Below are positions 1 through 8,451 of a DNA stretch of 64,000 nt, one piece after another. Position 1 is the first letter of the stretch; each line of letters opens with the position of its first letter. Below the pieces are notes generated by a model. It saw nothing but the letters and a program-made list of their open reading frames with translations. It ran no database searches and was not told where the DNA came from. The DNA comes from Streptomyces sp. F63 (GTDB lineage: Bacteria; Actinomycetota; Actinomycetes; Streptomycetales; Streptomycetaceae): positions 1 to 64,000 of the forward strand of contig NZ_JAGPXX010000004.1 of the NCBI RefSeq assembly GCF_018070345.1. Direction: 5' to 3'. Both the position numbers and the translations under genes were made by a program.

Positions 1-2
1 AC

Positions 3-320
3 CCCGAGCAGCCCGGCAGCTTCCTGCCCAACGGTGCTGCCGCGAAGGCCGGACTCAACCGCAGCGTCCTCGACGCGGGTTGGGCGCAGTTCCTCGGAAT
101 CCTGGCGAACAAGGCTGAGAGTGCCGGTCGCCTGATGGTTCCGGTGGACGCGCGCAGCACCTCCCGCACGTGCCCCGAGTGCGAGCATGTCGCGAAGGAG
201 AACCGCGTCACCCAGGAAAGGTTCCGGTGCACGACGTGCGGGTTCGCAGCGAACGCGGACCACGTCGGCGCGACGAACGTCCTCAACAGGGCCGGGCTGG
301 CCCTCTGCGCGACGGCATAG
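3..320 (+). CDS. tnpB: TnpB (IS200/IS605 family), 5'-truncated by the window edge
   Basis: This is the C-terminal part of an IS605-family TnpB, an RNA-guided nuclease encoded by the transposon. The open frame runs in from the window edge and reads [18 protein letters not shown], a typical TnpB core stretch. A zinc-ribbon follows: CPEC near residue 58 and CTTC about 16 residues later. The closing [15 protein letters not shown] stretch carries the Asp that is the last RuvC catalytic residue in the family. The frame ends in a normal stop. Only about 105 residues are visible, so whether the full element with tnpA is intact cannot be judged. The downstream hairpin fits the 3' end of its guide RNA. 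Confidence 0.9.
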   Translation, partial: PEQPGSFLPNGAAAKAGLNRSVLDAGWAQFLGILANKAESAGRLMVPVDARSTSRTCPECEHVAKENRVTQERFRCTTCGFAANADHVGATNVLNRAGLALCATA

Positions 321-375
321 CCACCGACGCAGGAAGCCCGCGCGTTTACGCGTGGGTGGAGTCACCACCCACGCA
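321..375 (+). ncRNA. Candidate omega RNA 3' end / IS right end hairpin
   Basis: Directly after the tnpB stop, CCCGCGCG (337-344) pairs with CGCGTGGG (349-356), one G-U pair, around a TTTA loop. GGAGTCACC follows. In known TnpB systems the guide scaffold overlaps the 3' end of tnpB, ends in such a hairpin, and continues into the guide. A competing perfect 10-bp stem exists (350-359 with 365-374, 5-nt loop). I infer that the scaffold ends near 360-368 and that bases after it are the guide. The 5' limit of the RNA, probably inside tnpB, is not visible. Confidence 0.5.
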
Positions 376-502
376 TAGGCGCGCCGCTGCTCGGACCGCA
401 GACAATCGAGGTACTGCGCTTGACTTCACGTCACGGCTCAAGCCCAGAGCGATCGTTCGTTTCGGATACCTCTTGGTGACCCCGTGGAGCAGACTGGAGC
501 CC

Positions 503-1006
503 ATGTCCGCCTACAAGACGATGTCGTTCCATCTTGAGACCGAGCGGCTGATACTGCGCCCCTGGGCCGAATCGGACGCCGCCGAGTTCTGCGCCCTCCT
601 CGCCGAACGCGGCAAGGGGACGCCCACGGTCGAGCACATCCGGACGGCCATCGGGAAGCTGCTCGCCGGAACGGCGGCGACGGGGATCGCCCTGCTGCCC
701 GTCCAGCGCCGCGACGAAGGGGACTTCATCGGCTACTGCGGGTTGATCACCGGCCGCACCACTCTGGAAGAGCCCGAGATCGCGTATGAGCTGTTCCAGC
801 GGGTGCACGGGCACGGCTACGCCACCGAGGCCGCCGGCGCGGTGCTCGACGCCGCTGTCGCGACCGGGCGGAAACGGCTCTGGTCGACCGTCGGAACGTG
901 GAACACACCGTCGTTGCGCGTCCTGGAGAAGCTCGGGTTCGAACGGGACCACGTCTCCACGGAGGACAGCGGTGAAGTGGCTTGGCTCACCCGCTCGTTG
1001 ACGTGA
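503..1006 (+). CDS. GNAT acetyltransferase, RimJ/RimL type
   Basis: Predicted 167-residue N-acetyltransferase transferring acetyl from acetyl-CoA to an amine; substrate unknown. It starts with the family signature LETERLILRPW and ends with TWNTPSLRVLEKLGF, the usual C-terminal GNAT motif. The central AYELFQRVHGHGYATEAAGAVL covers the acetyl-CoA loop, where HGHGYATE replaces the more common GxGxA form. The ATG at 503 has GGAG just upstream; a second in-frame ATG at 521 is possible. It stands alone between the IS end and a converging gene. The short interval to that gene holds hexamer-like GGGCAC/GGGGAT repeats (about 1145-1190). Confidence 0.85.
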   Translation: MSAYKTMSFHLETERLILRPWAESDAAEFCALLAERGKGTPTVEHIRTAIGKLLAGTAATGIALLPVQRRDEGDFIGYCGLITGRTTLEEPEIAYELFQRVHGHGYATEAAGAVLDAAVATGRKRLWSTVGTWNTPSLRVLEKLGFERDHVSTEDSGEVAWLTRSLT

Positions 1007-1201
1007 CGCGGGACCGCGCCCGTCCCCGGGACTTGATGCTCACGTGATCGAGTGCGCTCGGGCCGAGCGGCCGGTTTGACGACAGCGACGGCCGGCTTGG
1101 GGTCGGGCGGGAGTGGGGCTGGTCGCGGCGACGCCCAGCACCGAGCACGGGCACGGGCACGGGGATGGGGATGGGGATGGGATCGGGGCCTTCGTCCGGG
1201 C

Positions 1202-2023
1202 TCAGGCCGAACGCCGGTGGCGGCGCTCATCCCCCGCGATCCGGTAGTGGTAGCGGCAGACTTCCCGGAACCCCGCCCGCTTGTACAGCCGGACAGCGGG
1301 GGCGTTGTCCCGCTCGACCTGGAGGTACATGCGCTCGACATCGTGGGCGCGGGCCCAGCCGGCCAGCGCGGACAGCACTCCGCGAGCCGCGCCGCGGCCG
1401 CGCGCCAGGGGCAGCGTGGCCATGCCGAACACGCCCGCCCAGTCCGTGTCCGCGACCGCACGGCCCACCGCTACGGCCTCGTCCCCGAGCATCGCGGTGG
1501 CGTAGGCGGACGGCCCCTCCACGCGAGCGAGCAACTCCCGCTCGGCCCCGGGGTCGACGCCGTGGCCCTGTACGGCGTGCCAGACCTCGGACCACGCCGG
1601 TGACGGGAGACCGTCCAGCCGCACACGCAGCGGCGACTCACCGGAAACCGGCATCCGCTCCAGAACTCGCGCGGCCGACGCCACTTGCAGGGACACCAGG
1701 CTCTCCCGCCGGTAGCCGCGCTCCGCGAGGAGCGGATCGAGACCGTCCGGGCAGACCGGCGGGCTGATCTGGAACCGGGCCGTCCCGCCCCGGTCGGCGT
1801 AGAACCTCTCGGCCTCGCCGACCCTGCGCGCCAGTTCACCGGGGCGCCGGGTGGCTCCGTGGGGCAGCACCGTCCCGACCCACCAGGGGGATCGGGGGGC
1901 GTGGCGCAGCCACCACCCCCCGATCCTCTCCACCCGCTCCGCCGGAAGGGCCCGGGCCGCCCTCTCCTGCAGCCCGCGCACCTCCTCCGGGACCAGCACG
2001 GCGAACTCGGACACCATCGGCAC
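1202..2023 (-). CDS. GNAT acetyltransferase with N-terminal extension
   Basis: A GNAT-fold acetyltransferase of about 273 residues. The C-terminal third carries the acetyl-CoA signature (LARGRGAARGVLSALAGWA) and DNAPAVRLYKRAGF, close to MSHD- and Eis-like two-domain actinobacterial acetyltransferases. The N-terminal half contains GGWWLRHAP and is probably a degenerate second GNAT domain. I chose the GTG at 2023 because GAAGGAG lies five bases upstream; the ATG six bases further in is an alternative, and the longer frame upstream lacks a ribosome site. Substrate unknown. No partner gene is evident. Confidence 0.8.
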   Translation of the reverse strand: MPMVSEFAVLVPEEVRGLQERAARALPAERVERIGGWWLRHAPRSPWWVGTVLPHGATRRPGELARRVGEAERFYADRGGTARFQISPPVCPDGLDPLLAERGYRRESLVSLQVASAARVLERMPVSGESPLRVRLDGLPSPAWSEVWHAVQGHGVDPGAERELLARVEGPSAYATAMLGDEAVAVGRAVADTDWAGVFGMATLPLARGRGAARGVLSALAGWARAHDVERMYLQVERDNAPAVRLYKRAGFREVCRYHYRIAGDERRHRRSA

Positions 2024-2214
2024 GGACACTCCTTCCAGAACCGGCGGCGGACGCCGGACGCCGTGACGGGTCCGTATCCTGACGTTGCGGAACCCCCGGA
2101 GGCAACGGCACCCGGGCGCCCGCCCGCTCACCCGCCCCCGGATCGGCCCGCGCATGGCCCTCGTAGGCGTACAGGCGCACCCGCGACAGGGAGGACCGGG
2201 CAGACACGGTGATC

Positions 2215-3366
2215 TCAGCGGCCCCGCAGGACACGGTCCGCGAACTTCTCGACGGCGTCCACCACCGCCTCGAAGCGCACTGAGGGGAACAGGTCGAAAG
2301 CGTGTTGCGCGCCCGGGAGTTCGGCGTGGACGACAGGGCTCGCGGACGCGGTGCGCAGTGTCCCGGCGAACCGGCGGGCCTCCGTCACCGGGACGACCGT
2401 GTCCCGGTCACCGTGGACGATGAGGAACGGCGGCGCGTCCGCCCGGACGTGGGCCGCCGGTGACGAGGAGCTGTCGTCGTCGTAGTACGGGCCGAAGTAG
2501 CCGCCCAGGCAGACGGCCGCGGTGACCGAGGTGTCGGCGTCCTCGAACCCCGGCTGCAAGACGGCGTCGTTCGGCGTGAGCGCGGCCAGGGCCGCCATGT
2601 GCCCGCCCGCCGAACTGCCCGCGACGAACAGCCGGGACGGATCGGCGCCGTACTCCGGTCCATGGGCCCGGACCCAGGCGATCACCCGCTTCAGATCGAC
2701 GAGGTGGTCGGGGTGGCGCGCGGCCGGCTTCAGGCGGTAGTCGGCGCTCACGCAGACCCATCCCCGGCTCGCGAGGCGGTACAGGAGAGGGAGCGACTGG
2801 GTGTTCTTGCGGCCCTGCCGGTATCCCCCGCCGTGCAGATGGATCAGCACCGGGCCGCCCACCGGGCGGGAGCGGTGGCGGTAGACGTCGAGCAGGTTGC
2901 GGCGGCCGGCGTCACCGTAGCGGAGGTTCGGTATCCGCTCGACGTCGCGACGCCGCAGGGGCACCGGCGCGAGCAGGGCCCGGACGAGCCGGCGGCGCCG
3001 GCCGGGCCTCCGCTCCTGGCCGGCACCGGCGGCTGCCCGCCGGTCCGGCCCCAGCCCTTCGGCGAGGGCCCGCTCCAGTACCGGGGCGGCCCGCAGACCG
3101 CGCCGCGCGATGACCACGAGACCGGCGCCCGTGAGAGCCGCCACCCCGAACACCGCCCAGGCAGCCGGAGTCGCGATGTCCCCCTGAGCGAAGGCCGTCA
3201 GCGTCGAGGCCAGCAGCCAGTAGCCGCCCAGAACCGGCGCCTCGGTGAGCAGCAGCCCGAGGCGGAAGCTCAGCCCGGCGAGCGGCCGCGGCCGCCGCGG
3301 CGGGGCCAGCGCGCAGAGCGTCACGGCCGCGATGACGGCCACGCTGATCAGATATCCGACTGGCAC
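2215..3366 (-). CDS. Membrane-anchored alpha/beta hydrolase (HSL-like esterase)
   Basis: 383-residue predicted esterase or lipase. The N-terminal about 90 residues hold two or three hydrophobic segments (SVAVIAAVTLCAL; AAWAVFGVAALTGAGLVVI) that should anchor it in the membrane. The catalytic domain shows the oxyanion motif HGGGY, the nucleophile elbow GSSAGG, an acidic residue in HGDRDTVVP and a closing His in QHAFD, so the Ser-Asp-His triad is complete. HGGGxxxG plus GxSAGG is characteristic of the hormone-sensitive-lipase family. GTG start with GGGGA five bases upstream. Natural substrate unknown. Confidence 0.85.
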   Translation of the reverse strand: MPVGYLISVAVIAAVTLCALAPPRRPRPLAGLSFRLGLLLTEAPVLGGYWLLASTLTAFAQGDIATPAAWAVFGVAALTGAGLVVIARRGLRAAPVLERALAEGLGPDRRAAAGAGQERRPGRRRRLVRALLAPVPLRRRDVERIPNLRYGDAGRRNLLDVYRHRSRPVGGPVLIHLHGGGYRQGRKNTQSLPLLYRLASRGWVCVSADYRLKPAARHPDHLVDLKRVIAWVRAHGPEYGADPSRLFVAGSSAGGHMAALAALTPNDAVLQPGFEDADTSVTAAVCLGGYFGPYYDDDSSSSPAAHVRADAPPFLIVHGDRDTVVPVTEARRFAGTLRTASASPVVHAELPGAQHAFDLFPSVRFEAVVDAVEKFADRVLRGR

Positions 3367-3476
3367 GAAGTCCCCGTTCGCCTGCTCGCCTGCTCGCTTG
3401 TTCGTCTGCTCGCCGGACCTTCGTCCCCGTCACGACGTATGCGCGGTGCGCCAAGGCCGGGCCGGAAACCGTCCAC

Positions 3477-4037
3477 TCAGCGTGCCGCCCGGCCCGCCCG
3501 CCACTCCGGGGCGAGCACCGACCAGATCTCCGTGTCGAACCGTTCTCCCCCGCGCGGGTAGTCCTGGCGCAGCACGCCCTCCCTCGTCATCCCCAGCCGC
3601 CGGGCGACGCCGATGCTGGCTGTGTTCCCCACCGCGACCCGCCACTCCACACGGTGGATGCCCCGCTCCTCGACGGCCCAGTCGATGATGACGCGCGCCG
3701 CCCTGGTGACCAGGCCCCGCCCCACCGCCGACGGCTCCAGCCAGCAGCCCGCCTCGGCGGTGCCGTGCCGCACGTCGAAGGTACGGAAGAGCACACCGCC
3801 GACGAGCCCGCCACCCAGCCGGATGCCGTAGATCCGCCCGGTGTCGGCGGCCGCCTTCTCCGCGTACGACACGAGGTACGCCCGGCTCGACTCCGGATCC
3901 GTCACCACGTCGGCCAGGCCGGTGTACTGCCCGATGTACTCCCGCCCCCGGTCGATGTGGGCGAGGAGCTCCCCGGCGTGCCAGGGCTCCAGCGGCCCCA
4001 GCTCCGCACCGTCCTCGCCCAGGGATACCGCGAACAT
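3477..4037 (-). CDS. GNAT acetyltransferase, RimJ/RimL type
   Basis: 186-residue acetyltransferase of the ribosomal-protein/aminoglycoside type. Visible features are LGPLEPWHAGELLAHIDRG at the N-terminus, AEAGCWLEPSAVGRGLVTRA at the acetyl-CoA loop, and VAVGNTASIGVARRLGM, where N-x-x-S-x-x-V-x-x-x-L-G-M is typical of RimL-like enzymes. The ATG at 4037 is preceded by GGGGA at good spacing; the longer frame upstream (to 4106) lacks a ribosome site and is rich in Arg and Cys. This is the third GNAT gene within 4 kb, all in one accessory stretch. Confidence 0.85.
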   Translation of the reverse strand: MFAVSLGEDGAELGPLEPWHAGELLAHIDRGREYIGQYTGLADVVTDPESSRAYLVSYAEKAAADTGRIYGIRLGGGLVGGVLFRTFDVRHGTAEAGCWLEPSAVGRGLVTRAARVIIDWAVEERGIHRVEWRVAVGNTASIGVARRLGMTREGVLRQDYPRGGERFDTEIWSVLAPEWRAGRAAR

Positions 4038-4158
4038 CTCTGTCCCCCAGCCGTGTTGGCCCACAGACACCGCAACACGCCGCGCGCTGCGGCGGCATCC
4101 TCCCACGGCGGGGCCCGCGCGCCCCAGCGGATTCCCCGCACCACAAGGGCAACGGTGA

Positions 4159-4644
4159 TCAGCCCGCCCCTCTCGGCCGGACGGCCGGACGGCCCGGCAG
4201 CCGGCACTCCGCCCAGACAGTCTTCCCCGGACCGTCGCTCCGGGGCGACCAGCCCCACCGGTCGGCCAGCGCTGCGACGAGGCGCAGCCCCCGCCCCGAC
4301 TCCGCCGCCGGGTCCCGCTCTCCCGGCGGCACCGGCAGCCGCTCGGCCCGGGTGTCGGTCACCTCCATCCGTACGCACCCGGTGCCGAAGGCCATGCCGA
4401 TCCGGAAGTCCCGCCCGGGGACATGCCCGTGCCGTACGGCGTTCGCGCTCAACTCCGCCACCACCAGCGTCACGGCGTCGTGCGCCTCGCTTCCGTACGG
4501 CACGCCCCGCTCGTCCAGCCACTGCCCGGCCAGCCGCCGCGCCAGCCGCGCACCACGCGGTGTGGAGCTGAAGCGCAGGGCGAAGTTCTGTGCGACGGAC
4601 GGGATTCCGACAAGGGCCGCGTTCTGCCCGGTCTCGCTGTTCAT
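4159..4644 (-). CDS. ATP-binding regulator (RsbW-like HATPase domain)
   Basis: 161-residue single-domain GHKL ATPase of the anti-sigma/serine-kinase type abundant in Streptomyces. The N-box is LVVAELSANAVRHG and the G1 box is MEVTDTRAERLPV, with a G2-like ESGRGLRLVAALADRWGW stretch further on. It is divergent from a DUF5753/DUF397 pair. This three-gene arrangement (ATPase, XRE-DUF5753, DUF397) recurs many times in Streptomyces genomes and is linked to control of development and antibiotic production, as for the whiJ/abaA-like loci. Here the XRE partner has lost its DNA-binding half, so the ATPase may be an orphan. Confidence 0.85.
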   Translation of the reverse strand: MNSETGQNAALVGIPSVAQNFALRFSSTPRGARLARRLAGQWLDERGVPYGSEAHDAVTLVVAELSANAVRHGHVPGRDFRIGMAFGTGCVRMEVTDTRAERLPVPPGERDPAAESGRGLRLVAALADRWGWSPRSDGPGKTVWAECRLPGRPAVRPRGAG

Positions 4645-4876
4645 GCCGCCACGCTGGCGGCTGAGACCGGGCGTGACCAGCGGTGACGCGCCCCGTCCGC
4701 TCAACTGTCCCCTCACCGGCCACCGTTGTGCTGGCGGGGACAGCCGAAGCGGTGCGCTGTACGCGGCGCACGCGCACCGTTCGCGGCGTTGTACGCGCTG
4801 TGCGGCGTTACCGGTCCCGGGCCCGTCCGGTTGGGCAGTGCTGAGCATACGGCCGGCTGGAAGGACGGTGGGGCAC

Positions 4877-5383
4877 ATGCACGAGGGGGACGACATGCGC
4901 GAGGAACCGACGGCACAGGAGACGACGGAGGCGGCCCGGTGCCAAGGCCCGTCGGCGGCCGCCGGCTTCGGGCACCGCGACGACGAGGCGGGAACGGGCA
5001 TCGTGACGGCGTTCGGCCGCCGGCCCGCGCCCCTGCTCAGCTTCATCATCGAGGAGGCGGCCCTTCGCAGGCCCATCGGCGGGCGCACGACTCTGCGAGG
5101 GCAGTGGGAGAAGATGCTTCGCCTGGGGCAGTTCCGCAACGTGGAGATCCAAATCATGCCGACCGAGCATGAGGATCACGCGGCCCTGGGAGGACCTTTC
5201 ACGCTGATCGACGCATCGACGGGACAGCGCGTCGCCTACACCGAGGTGCAGGACGACAGCCGTCTCTACACCGACCGCTCAAAGATCCGCGAACTCGAAA
5301 CCCGCTATGGCATCCTCCGGTCTCAGGCACTCACACCGCGTGAGTCATCGACTTTCGTCGAGAGACTGTTGGGAGAGGCATGA
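4877..5383 (+). pseudogene. DUF5753 fragment of an XRE regulator, helix-turn-helix missing
   Basis: 168-residue remnant. From about residue 50 it matches the C-terminal half of DUF5753, the domain found behind an XRE helix-turn-helix in whiJ-like regulators: LLSFIIEEAALRRPIGG, RNVEIQIMP, GGPFTLID, and YTDRSKIRELETRYGILRSQAL. Family members are about 280 residues with the HTH in the first 70. Here the first 50 residues are an unrelated acidic stretch (MHEGDDMREEPTAQETTEAA) with no HTH. The ATG at 4877 has an AAGGACGGTGGGG stretch upstream, so a DUF5753-only protein may still be made. Its stop overlaps the next start (ATGA), so it still drives the DUF397 gene. DNA-binding regulation by this protein is unlikely. 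Confidence 0.7.
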
Positions 5384-5592
5384 ACGCTGAGCGCTCGGAG
5401 TCGGCCGTGCCCGAGGCAGCATGGTTCAAGAGCAGTTACAGCACCGGTGGAGGCGGTGAGTGCGTGGAGGTGGCCTCCATGAAGGACTCCGTCCACGTCC
5501 GGGACTCCAAGAACCTCACCGGACCGGTGCTGACCGTGTCCCCGGACACCTGGTCGTCCTTCGTCGGGCTCGTCACCGGCCCGTCCGCCTGA
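5380..5592 (+). CDS. DUF397 small protein
   Basis: 70-residue DUF397 protein, the usual partner downstream of an XRE-DUF5753 regulator. It carries the family hallmarks WFKSSYSTGGGGECVEVA, VHVRDSKNLTGPVL and a closing W-x-x-F-V. Its ATG overlaps the upstream stop (ATGA), implying translational coupling. In comparable loci the XRE and DUF397 proteins act as a pair influencing differentiation and antibiotic production; some authors compare them to toxin-antitoxin pairs. With the XRE partner truncated here, the role is uncertain. Confidence 0.9.
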   Translation: MNAERSESAVPEAAWFKSSYSTGGGGECVEVASMKDSVHVRDSKNLTGPVLTVSPDTWSSFVGLVTGPSA

Positions 5593-5613
5593 CCTCCTGC
5601 ACGGCGAAGCGAG

Positions 5614-5651
5614 GGAGCCCCGCCGCGCGCCTGTCGGCGTGGCAGGGCTCC
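5614..5651. terminator. Hairpin terminator between converging genes
   Basis: GGAGCCC (5614-5620) pairs with GGGCTCC (5645-5651), followed by TTGTT. It lies between the DUF397 gene and the converging SDR gene and can serve the plus-strand transcript. The inner loop can also pair partially (CGCC/GGCG). Confidence 0.5.
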
Positions 5652-5804
5652 TTGTTCGGGACCGCCGGGCTGGACAGCCCGGATCGCCGATATGCGTTCT
5701 CGTGCCGCTGATGCCGACCGGGCCGAGCACGAGCGGCAGCGCCAGGTGGTCCTCGGGCGCGAGGGGAGGCGCTCAGCCGCCCTGCCGTCATGGCCAGGAG
5801 CGGC

Positions 5805-6512
5805 TCACCAGGGCAGAGGCCCCTGGGCGTCGAAGTAGCCCCCCGTGGGGCCGCCCGGGCCCGCCTGCGCCATGCGGACGATGATCTCGGCGCCCTGTTC
5901 GACGGTCTGGATGCCGGTGTTCCCGTTGAGGTCCGTCTTGGTGTAGCCGGGCTCCACCGCGTTGATGCGCAGGTCCGGAAACGCCTTCGCGTACTGCACG
6001 GTGAGCATGTTGAGCGCGGTCTTCGACGCCGGGTACGCGACGCCCGGATAGGCGTGGGCCGGGGTACCGGCGGTGGTGACCCGGGTGAGGGAGGCCAGGC
6101 CGCTGCTGACGTTGACCACGACCGGGCAAGCGGACCGCCGCAGCAGCGGCAGGAACGCGTGGGTGACCCGCACCGTGCCGAAGACGTTGGTCTCGAACAC
6201 CCGCCGCATCATGTCGGCGGTGACATCGGCAGCGCCGATCACGCCGTTGTCCTCGTTTCTTCCTTCGACGCCGGCGTTGTTGACCAGCACGTCCAGTCCC
6301 CCCTCCGCCTCGATGGCTCGGGCCGCGGCCTCGACGGAGACATCGTCGGTGACGTCGAGTTGTACGGTCCGCGCGCCCAGCCGCGCGGCGGCCCGGCGGC
6401 CGCGCCCGGAGTCCCGGCTGCCGATGTAGACGGTGTGGCCCGCGGCGATGAGGCGGCGGGCGGTCTCGAAGCCGAGACCCTTGTTCGCTCCGGTGATCAG
6501 TGTTCTGGTCAT
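5805..6512 (-). CDS. Short-chain dehydrogenase/reductase
   Basis: 235-residue classical SDR, an NAD(P)-dependent oxidoreductase. It has the cofactor motif TGANKGLG near residue 7, VNNAG near residue 83, the catalytic Ser in VVNVSSGLASL, and YPASK with catalytic Tyr and Lys. LDVTDD marks the adenine-binding region, and the residues after beta-2 (GSRDSGRGR) suggest preference for NADP. It is divergent from an XRE regulator across about 100 bp; such SDR/XRE-MmyB pairs are common in Streptomyces, the regulator presumably controlling the reductase. Substrate unknown. Confidence 0.9.
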   Translation of the reverse strand: MTRTLITGANKGLGFETARRLIAAGHTVYIGSRDSGRGRRAAARLGARTVQLDVTDDVSVEAAARAIEAEGGLDVLVNNAGVEGRNEDNGVIGAADVTADMMRRVFETNVFGTVRVTHAFLPLLRRSACPVVVNVSSGLASLTRVTTAGTPAHAYPGVAYPASKTALNMLTVQYAKAFPDLRINAVEPGYTKTDLNGNTGIQTVEQGAEIIVRMAQAGPGGPTGGYFDAQGPLPW

Positions 6513-6614
6513 GTCCCCACCGTCCTGCGGGACCGTGCGGCCGGCCAGGCGTCCGTTCTTCCTGGGACCGGCAGTACCAGGCGGCCGGACGACAGGCGGT
6601 GCACACTGGCAGGC

Positions 6615-7463
6615 ATGGCGGCGACGGAATTCGGGCGGGCGGTGCGCCGCTGGCGCGAACGGGTCCCGCCCGAGGCGGCCGGGCTGCCCGCCGGCGGGCC
6701 CCGGCGCACGACCGGGCTGCGCCGCGAGGAGCTGGCCATGCTCGCCGGGATGTCCGCCGACTACGTCACCCGGCTCGAACAGGGCCGCGCCGCCCACCCC
6801 TCGCCCCAGATCGTCGAGGCATTGGCCAGGGCGCTGCGGCTGTCGGGGGACGAGCGCGCCCACCTGTTCCGGCTGGCCGGTCTCGCGCCGCCGGGCCCGC
6901 GGACGGTGCCGGTGCACATCACCCCGAGTGTCCAGCGGCTGCTCGACAGACTGACGGGGACACCCGTGGCGGTCTATGACGCGTCCTGGACCCTCCTCTT
7001 GGCCAACGCGCCGTACGCGGCTCTCATGGGGGATCCGTCCGGCCGGCGTGACGACGATCGCAACGCCGTGTGGCGCCACTTCCTCGGCCCGGGCACCCGG
7101 GCCCGCCACACGCCGCAGTCCCTGCGCGACTTCGAGGCCGCGCTGGTCTCCGACCTGCGCGCGGCAGCCGGCCGTTACCCGGCGGACCGGCGGCTGCGGC
7201 GGCTCATCGCGGAACTGCGCACCAGCAGCGACCGGTTCGCCGCGCTGTGGGAGGCCGGTGCGGTGGGCCGGCACGAGGCCGCCCGCAAGACCATCGACCA
7301 CCCGCACGCCGGACCACTGACACTGGACTGCGACATACTCACCGTGGCGGGCAGCGGCCTTCGGATCATGGTCTACACGGCCGAACCCGGCACCGAGGAC
7401 GCCGAACGCCTCGCCCTGCTGACCGTGCTCGGAACGCAGACGCTCACCGATCCCGCCAACTGA
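6615..7463 (+). CDS. XRE regulator with MmyB-like ligand-binding domain
   Basis: 282-residue transcriptional regulator. Residues 1-80 form an XRE helix-turn-helix with the typical block GLRREELAMLAGMSADYVTRLEQGR. From about residue 95 comes the MmyB-like PAS-fold domain (VQRLLDRLTGTPVAVYDASWTLLLANAPYAALMG), which in this family binds a small hydrophobic ligand. RKTIDHPHAGPLTLDCDILTV is the usual C-terminal block. No clear ribosome site precedes the ATG, so the transcript may be leaderless. It probably regulates the divergent SDR gene. Confidence 0.9.
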   Translation: MAATEFGRAVRRWRERVPPEAAGLPAGGPRRTTGLRREELAMLAGMSADYVTRLEQGRAAHPSPQIVEALARALRLSGDERAHLFRLAGLAPPGPRTVPVHITPSVQRLLDRLTGTPVAVYDASWTLLLANAPYAALMGDPSGRRDDDRNAVWRHFLGPGTRARHTPQSLRDFEAALVSDLRAAAGRYPADRRLRRLIAELRTSSDRFAALWEAGAVGRHEAARKTIDHPHAGPLTLDCDILTVAGSGLRIMVYTAEPGTEDAERLALLTVLGTQTLTDPAN

Positions 7464-7631
7464 CACGTTCACCAACGGAGATCACGGGTCTTCAACCGCC
7501 GGCCCCCGAAGCCGGGTCGGTGAGTCCGGTCGCGCTTGGCCGCCGCTCCGGGGAGCAACGGGCCGCCGGATCCGATCCGCTGTCAGCGAAGCCGGCTGCG
7601 CGTCCCGCTCGCACGGTGCTTGGGTGGCGGA

Positions 7632-7997
7632 ATGGAGATTCTGGTGCTGGGTGGAACGGCGTGGGTGGGCCGGGAGGTGGCGCGGCCGGCGTTGGCGCGC
7701 GGCCACCGGGTGACGTGCCTCGCGCGCGGGGAGAGCGGCGAAGTCGCGGACGGGGCACGGCTCGTGGCCGCCGACCGGCGCGAGCCCGGTGCGGACGAGT
7801 CGGCGGCCCTGCTCGCCCCGACCGACCGGAGCGAGGTGGACCGCTCGCTGTACGGGGAGGCGAAGGTCGCCTGCGAGCAGGCGTCGGCGGCGGCCGTGGG
7901 CGACCGTCTCCTCATCGCCCGCGCGGGTCTCATCGGCGGGCCGGGCGACCACTCCGGGCGCTCCGGCTACTGGGTGGCCCGAGTGAATCACCGGTAG
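7632..7997 (+). pseudogene. NAD-dependent epimerase relic, internally deleted and 3'-truncated
   Basis: 121-residue remnant of an extended-SDR epimerase of the roughly 330-residue actinobacterial type. The Rossmann start ([17 protein letters not shown]) is intact up to [15 protein letters not shown]. It then jumps to [22 protein letters not shown] (catalytic Tyr and Lys) and [22 protein letters not shown], skipping about 60-70 residues that normally hold NAD-binding and catalytic Ser segments. The frame stops right after YWVARVNHR, where intact members continue for over 130 residues. The open frame is preserved, but an active enzyme is not expected. A glycosidase relic follows, marking a decayed stretch. 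Confidence 0.75.
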
Positions 7998-8191
7998 CTG
8001 CGGCTGACGGCTGCCCCCGTGGCCCGCCTCCCCGGGAGGGGGCCGGCGCCGACCCCACCAGGTCCGGCCCCGGCCGGTCGCCGCAGCGACGGCGGCCCAC
8101 GGCGGGCCGTGGGCGACGGGCGCCAGGCAACGGGCGGGCGCAGGGGCCCTGCACGCCGCCGCCGTCCGTACGGGCCCCGGGCACGGCGCAC

Positions 8192-8362
8192 GCCGATGCG
8201 ACGGTGCGGGTGGAGCCGGGCACGGATTACGGGGCCTGGGAGGGGTGGGGCACCTCGCTCGCCTGGTGGGCGAACGTCTTCGGCGACCGGGACGACTTCG
8301 CCGACGCCTTCTTCACCCTGGACGACGTCCCGTACGACGGCCGTACGCTCCCCGGTCTGGGG
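8192..8362 (+). pseudogene. GH30-like endo-beta-galactanase N-terminal fragment
   Basis: About 57 codons read as ADATVRVEPGTDYGAWEGWG, then TSLAWWANVFGDRDDFADAFF, matching the mature N-terminus of GH30-type endo-beta-1,6-galactanases, where EGWGTSLAW(F/W)AN is characteristic. No start, signal peptide or remaining 400 or so residues are present, and the frame runs into a low-complexity GC tract. The surrounding interval (7998-8451) holds nothing else recognisable; 8363-8451 is GGGCCGGGG-type repeats. I read this as a relic of a secreted glycosidase gene. Confidence 0.6.
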
Positions 8363-8451
8363 GGGTGCGGCCGCGCGGGCCCGGCGCACGGACGTGGGCC
8401 GGGGCCGGGGCCGTGGGCGGGGGGCCGTAGGCGGGGGGCCGGGACTCGTCC

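Noticed and set aside
350..374. Simple transcription terminator after tnpB
   Set aside because: The perfect stem could terminate, but the overlapping 337-356 hairpin and its position fit the guide-RNA end better; both remain possible.
5805..7475. Minus-strand frame joining the SDR with an upstream 320-codon part
   Set aside because: The upstream part is antisense to the XRE-MmyB gene. The SDR starts at its own ATG at 6512.
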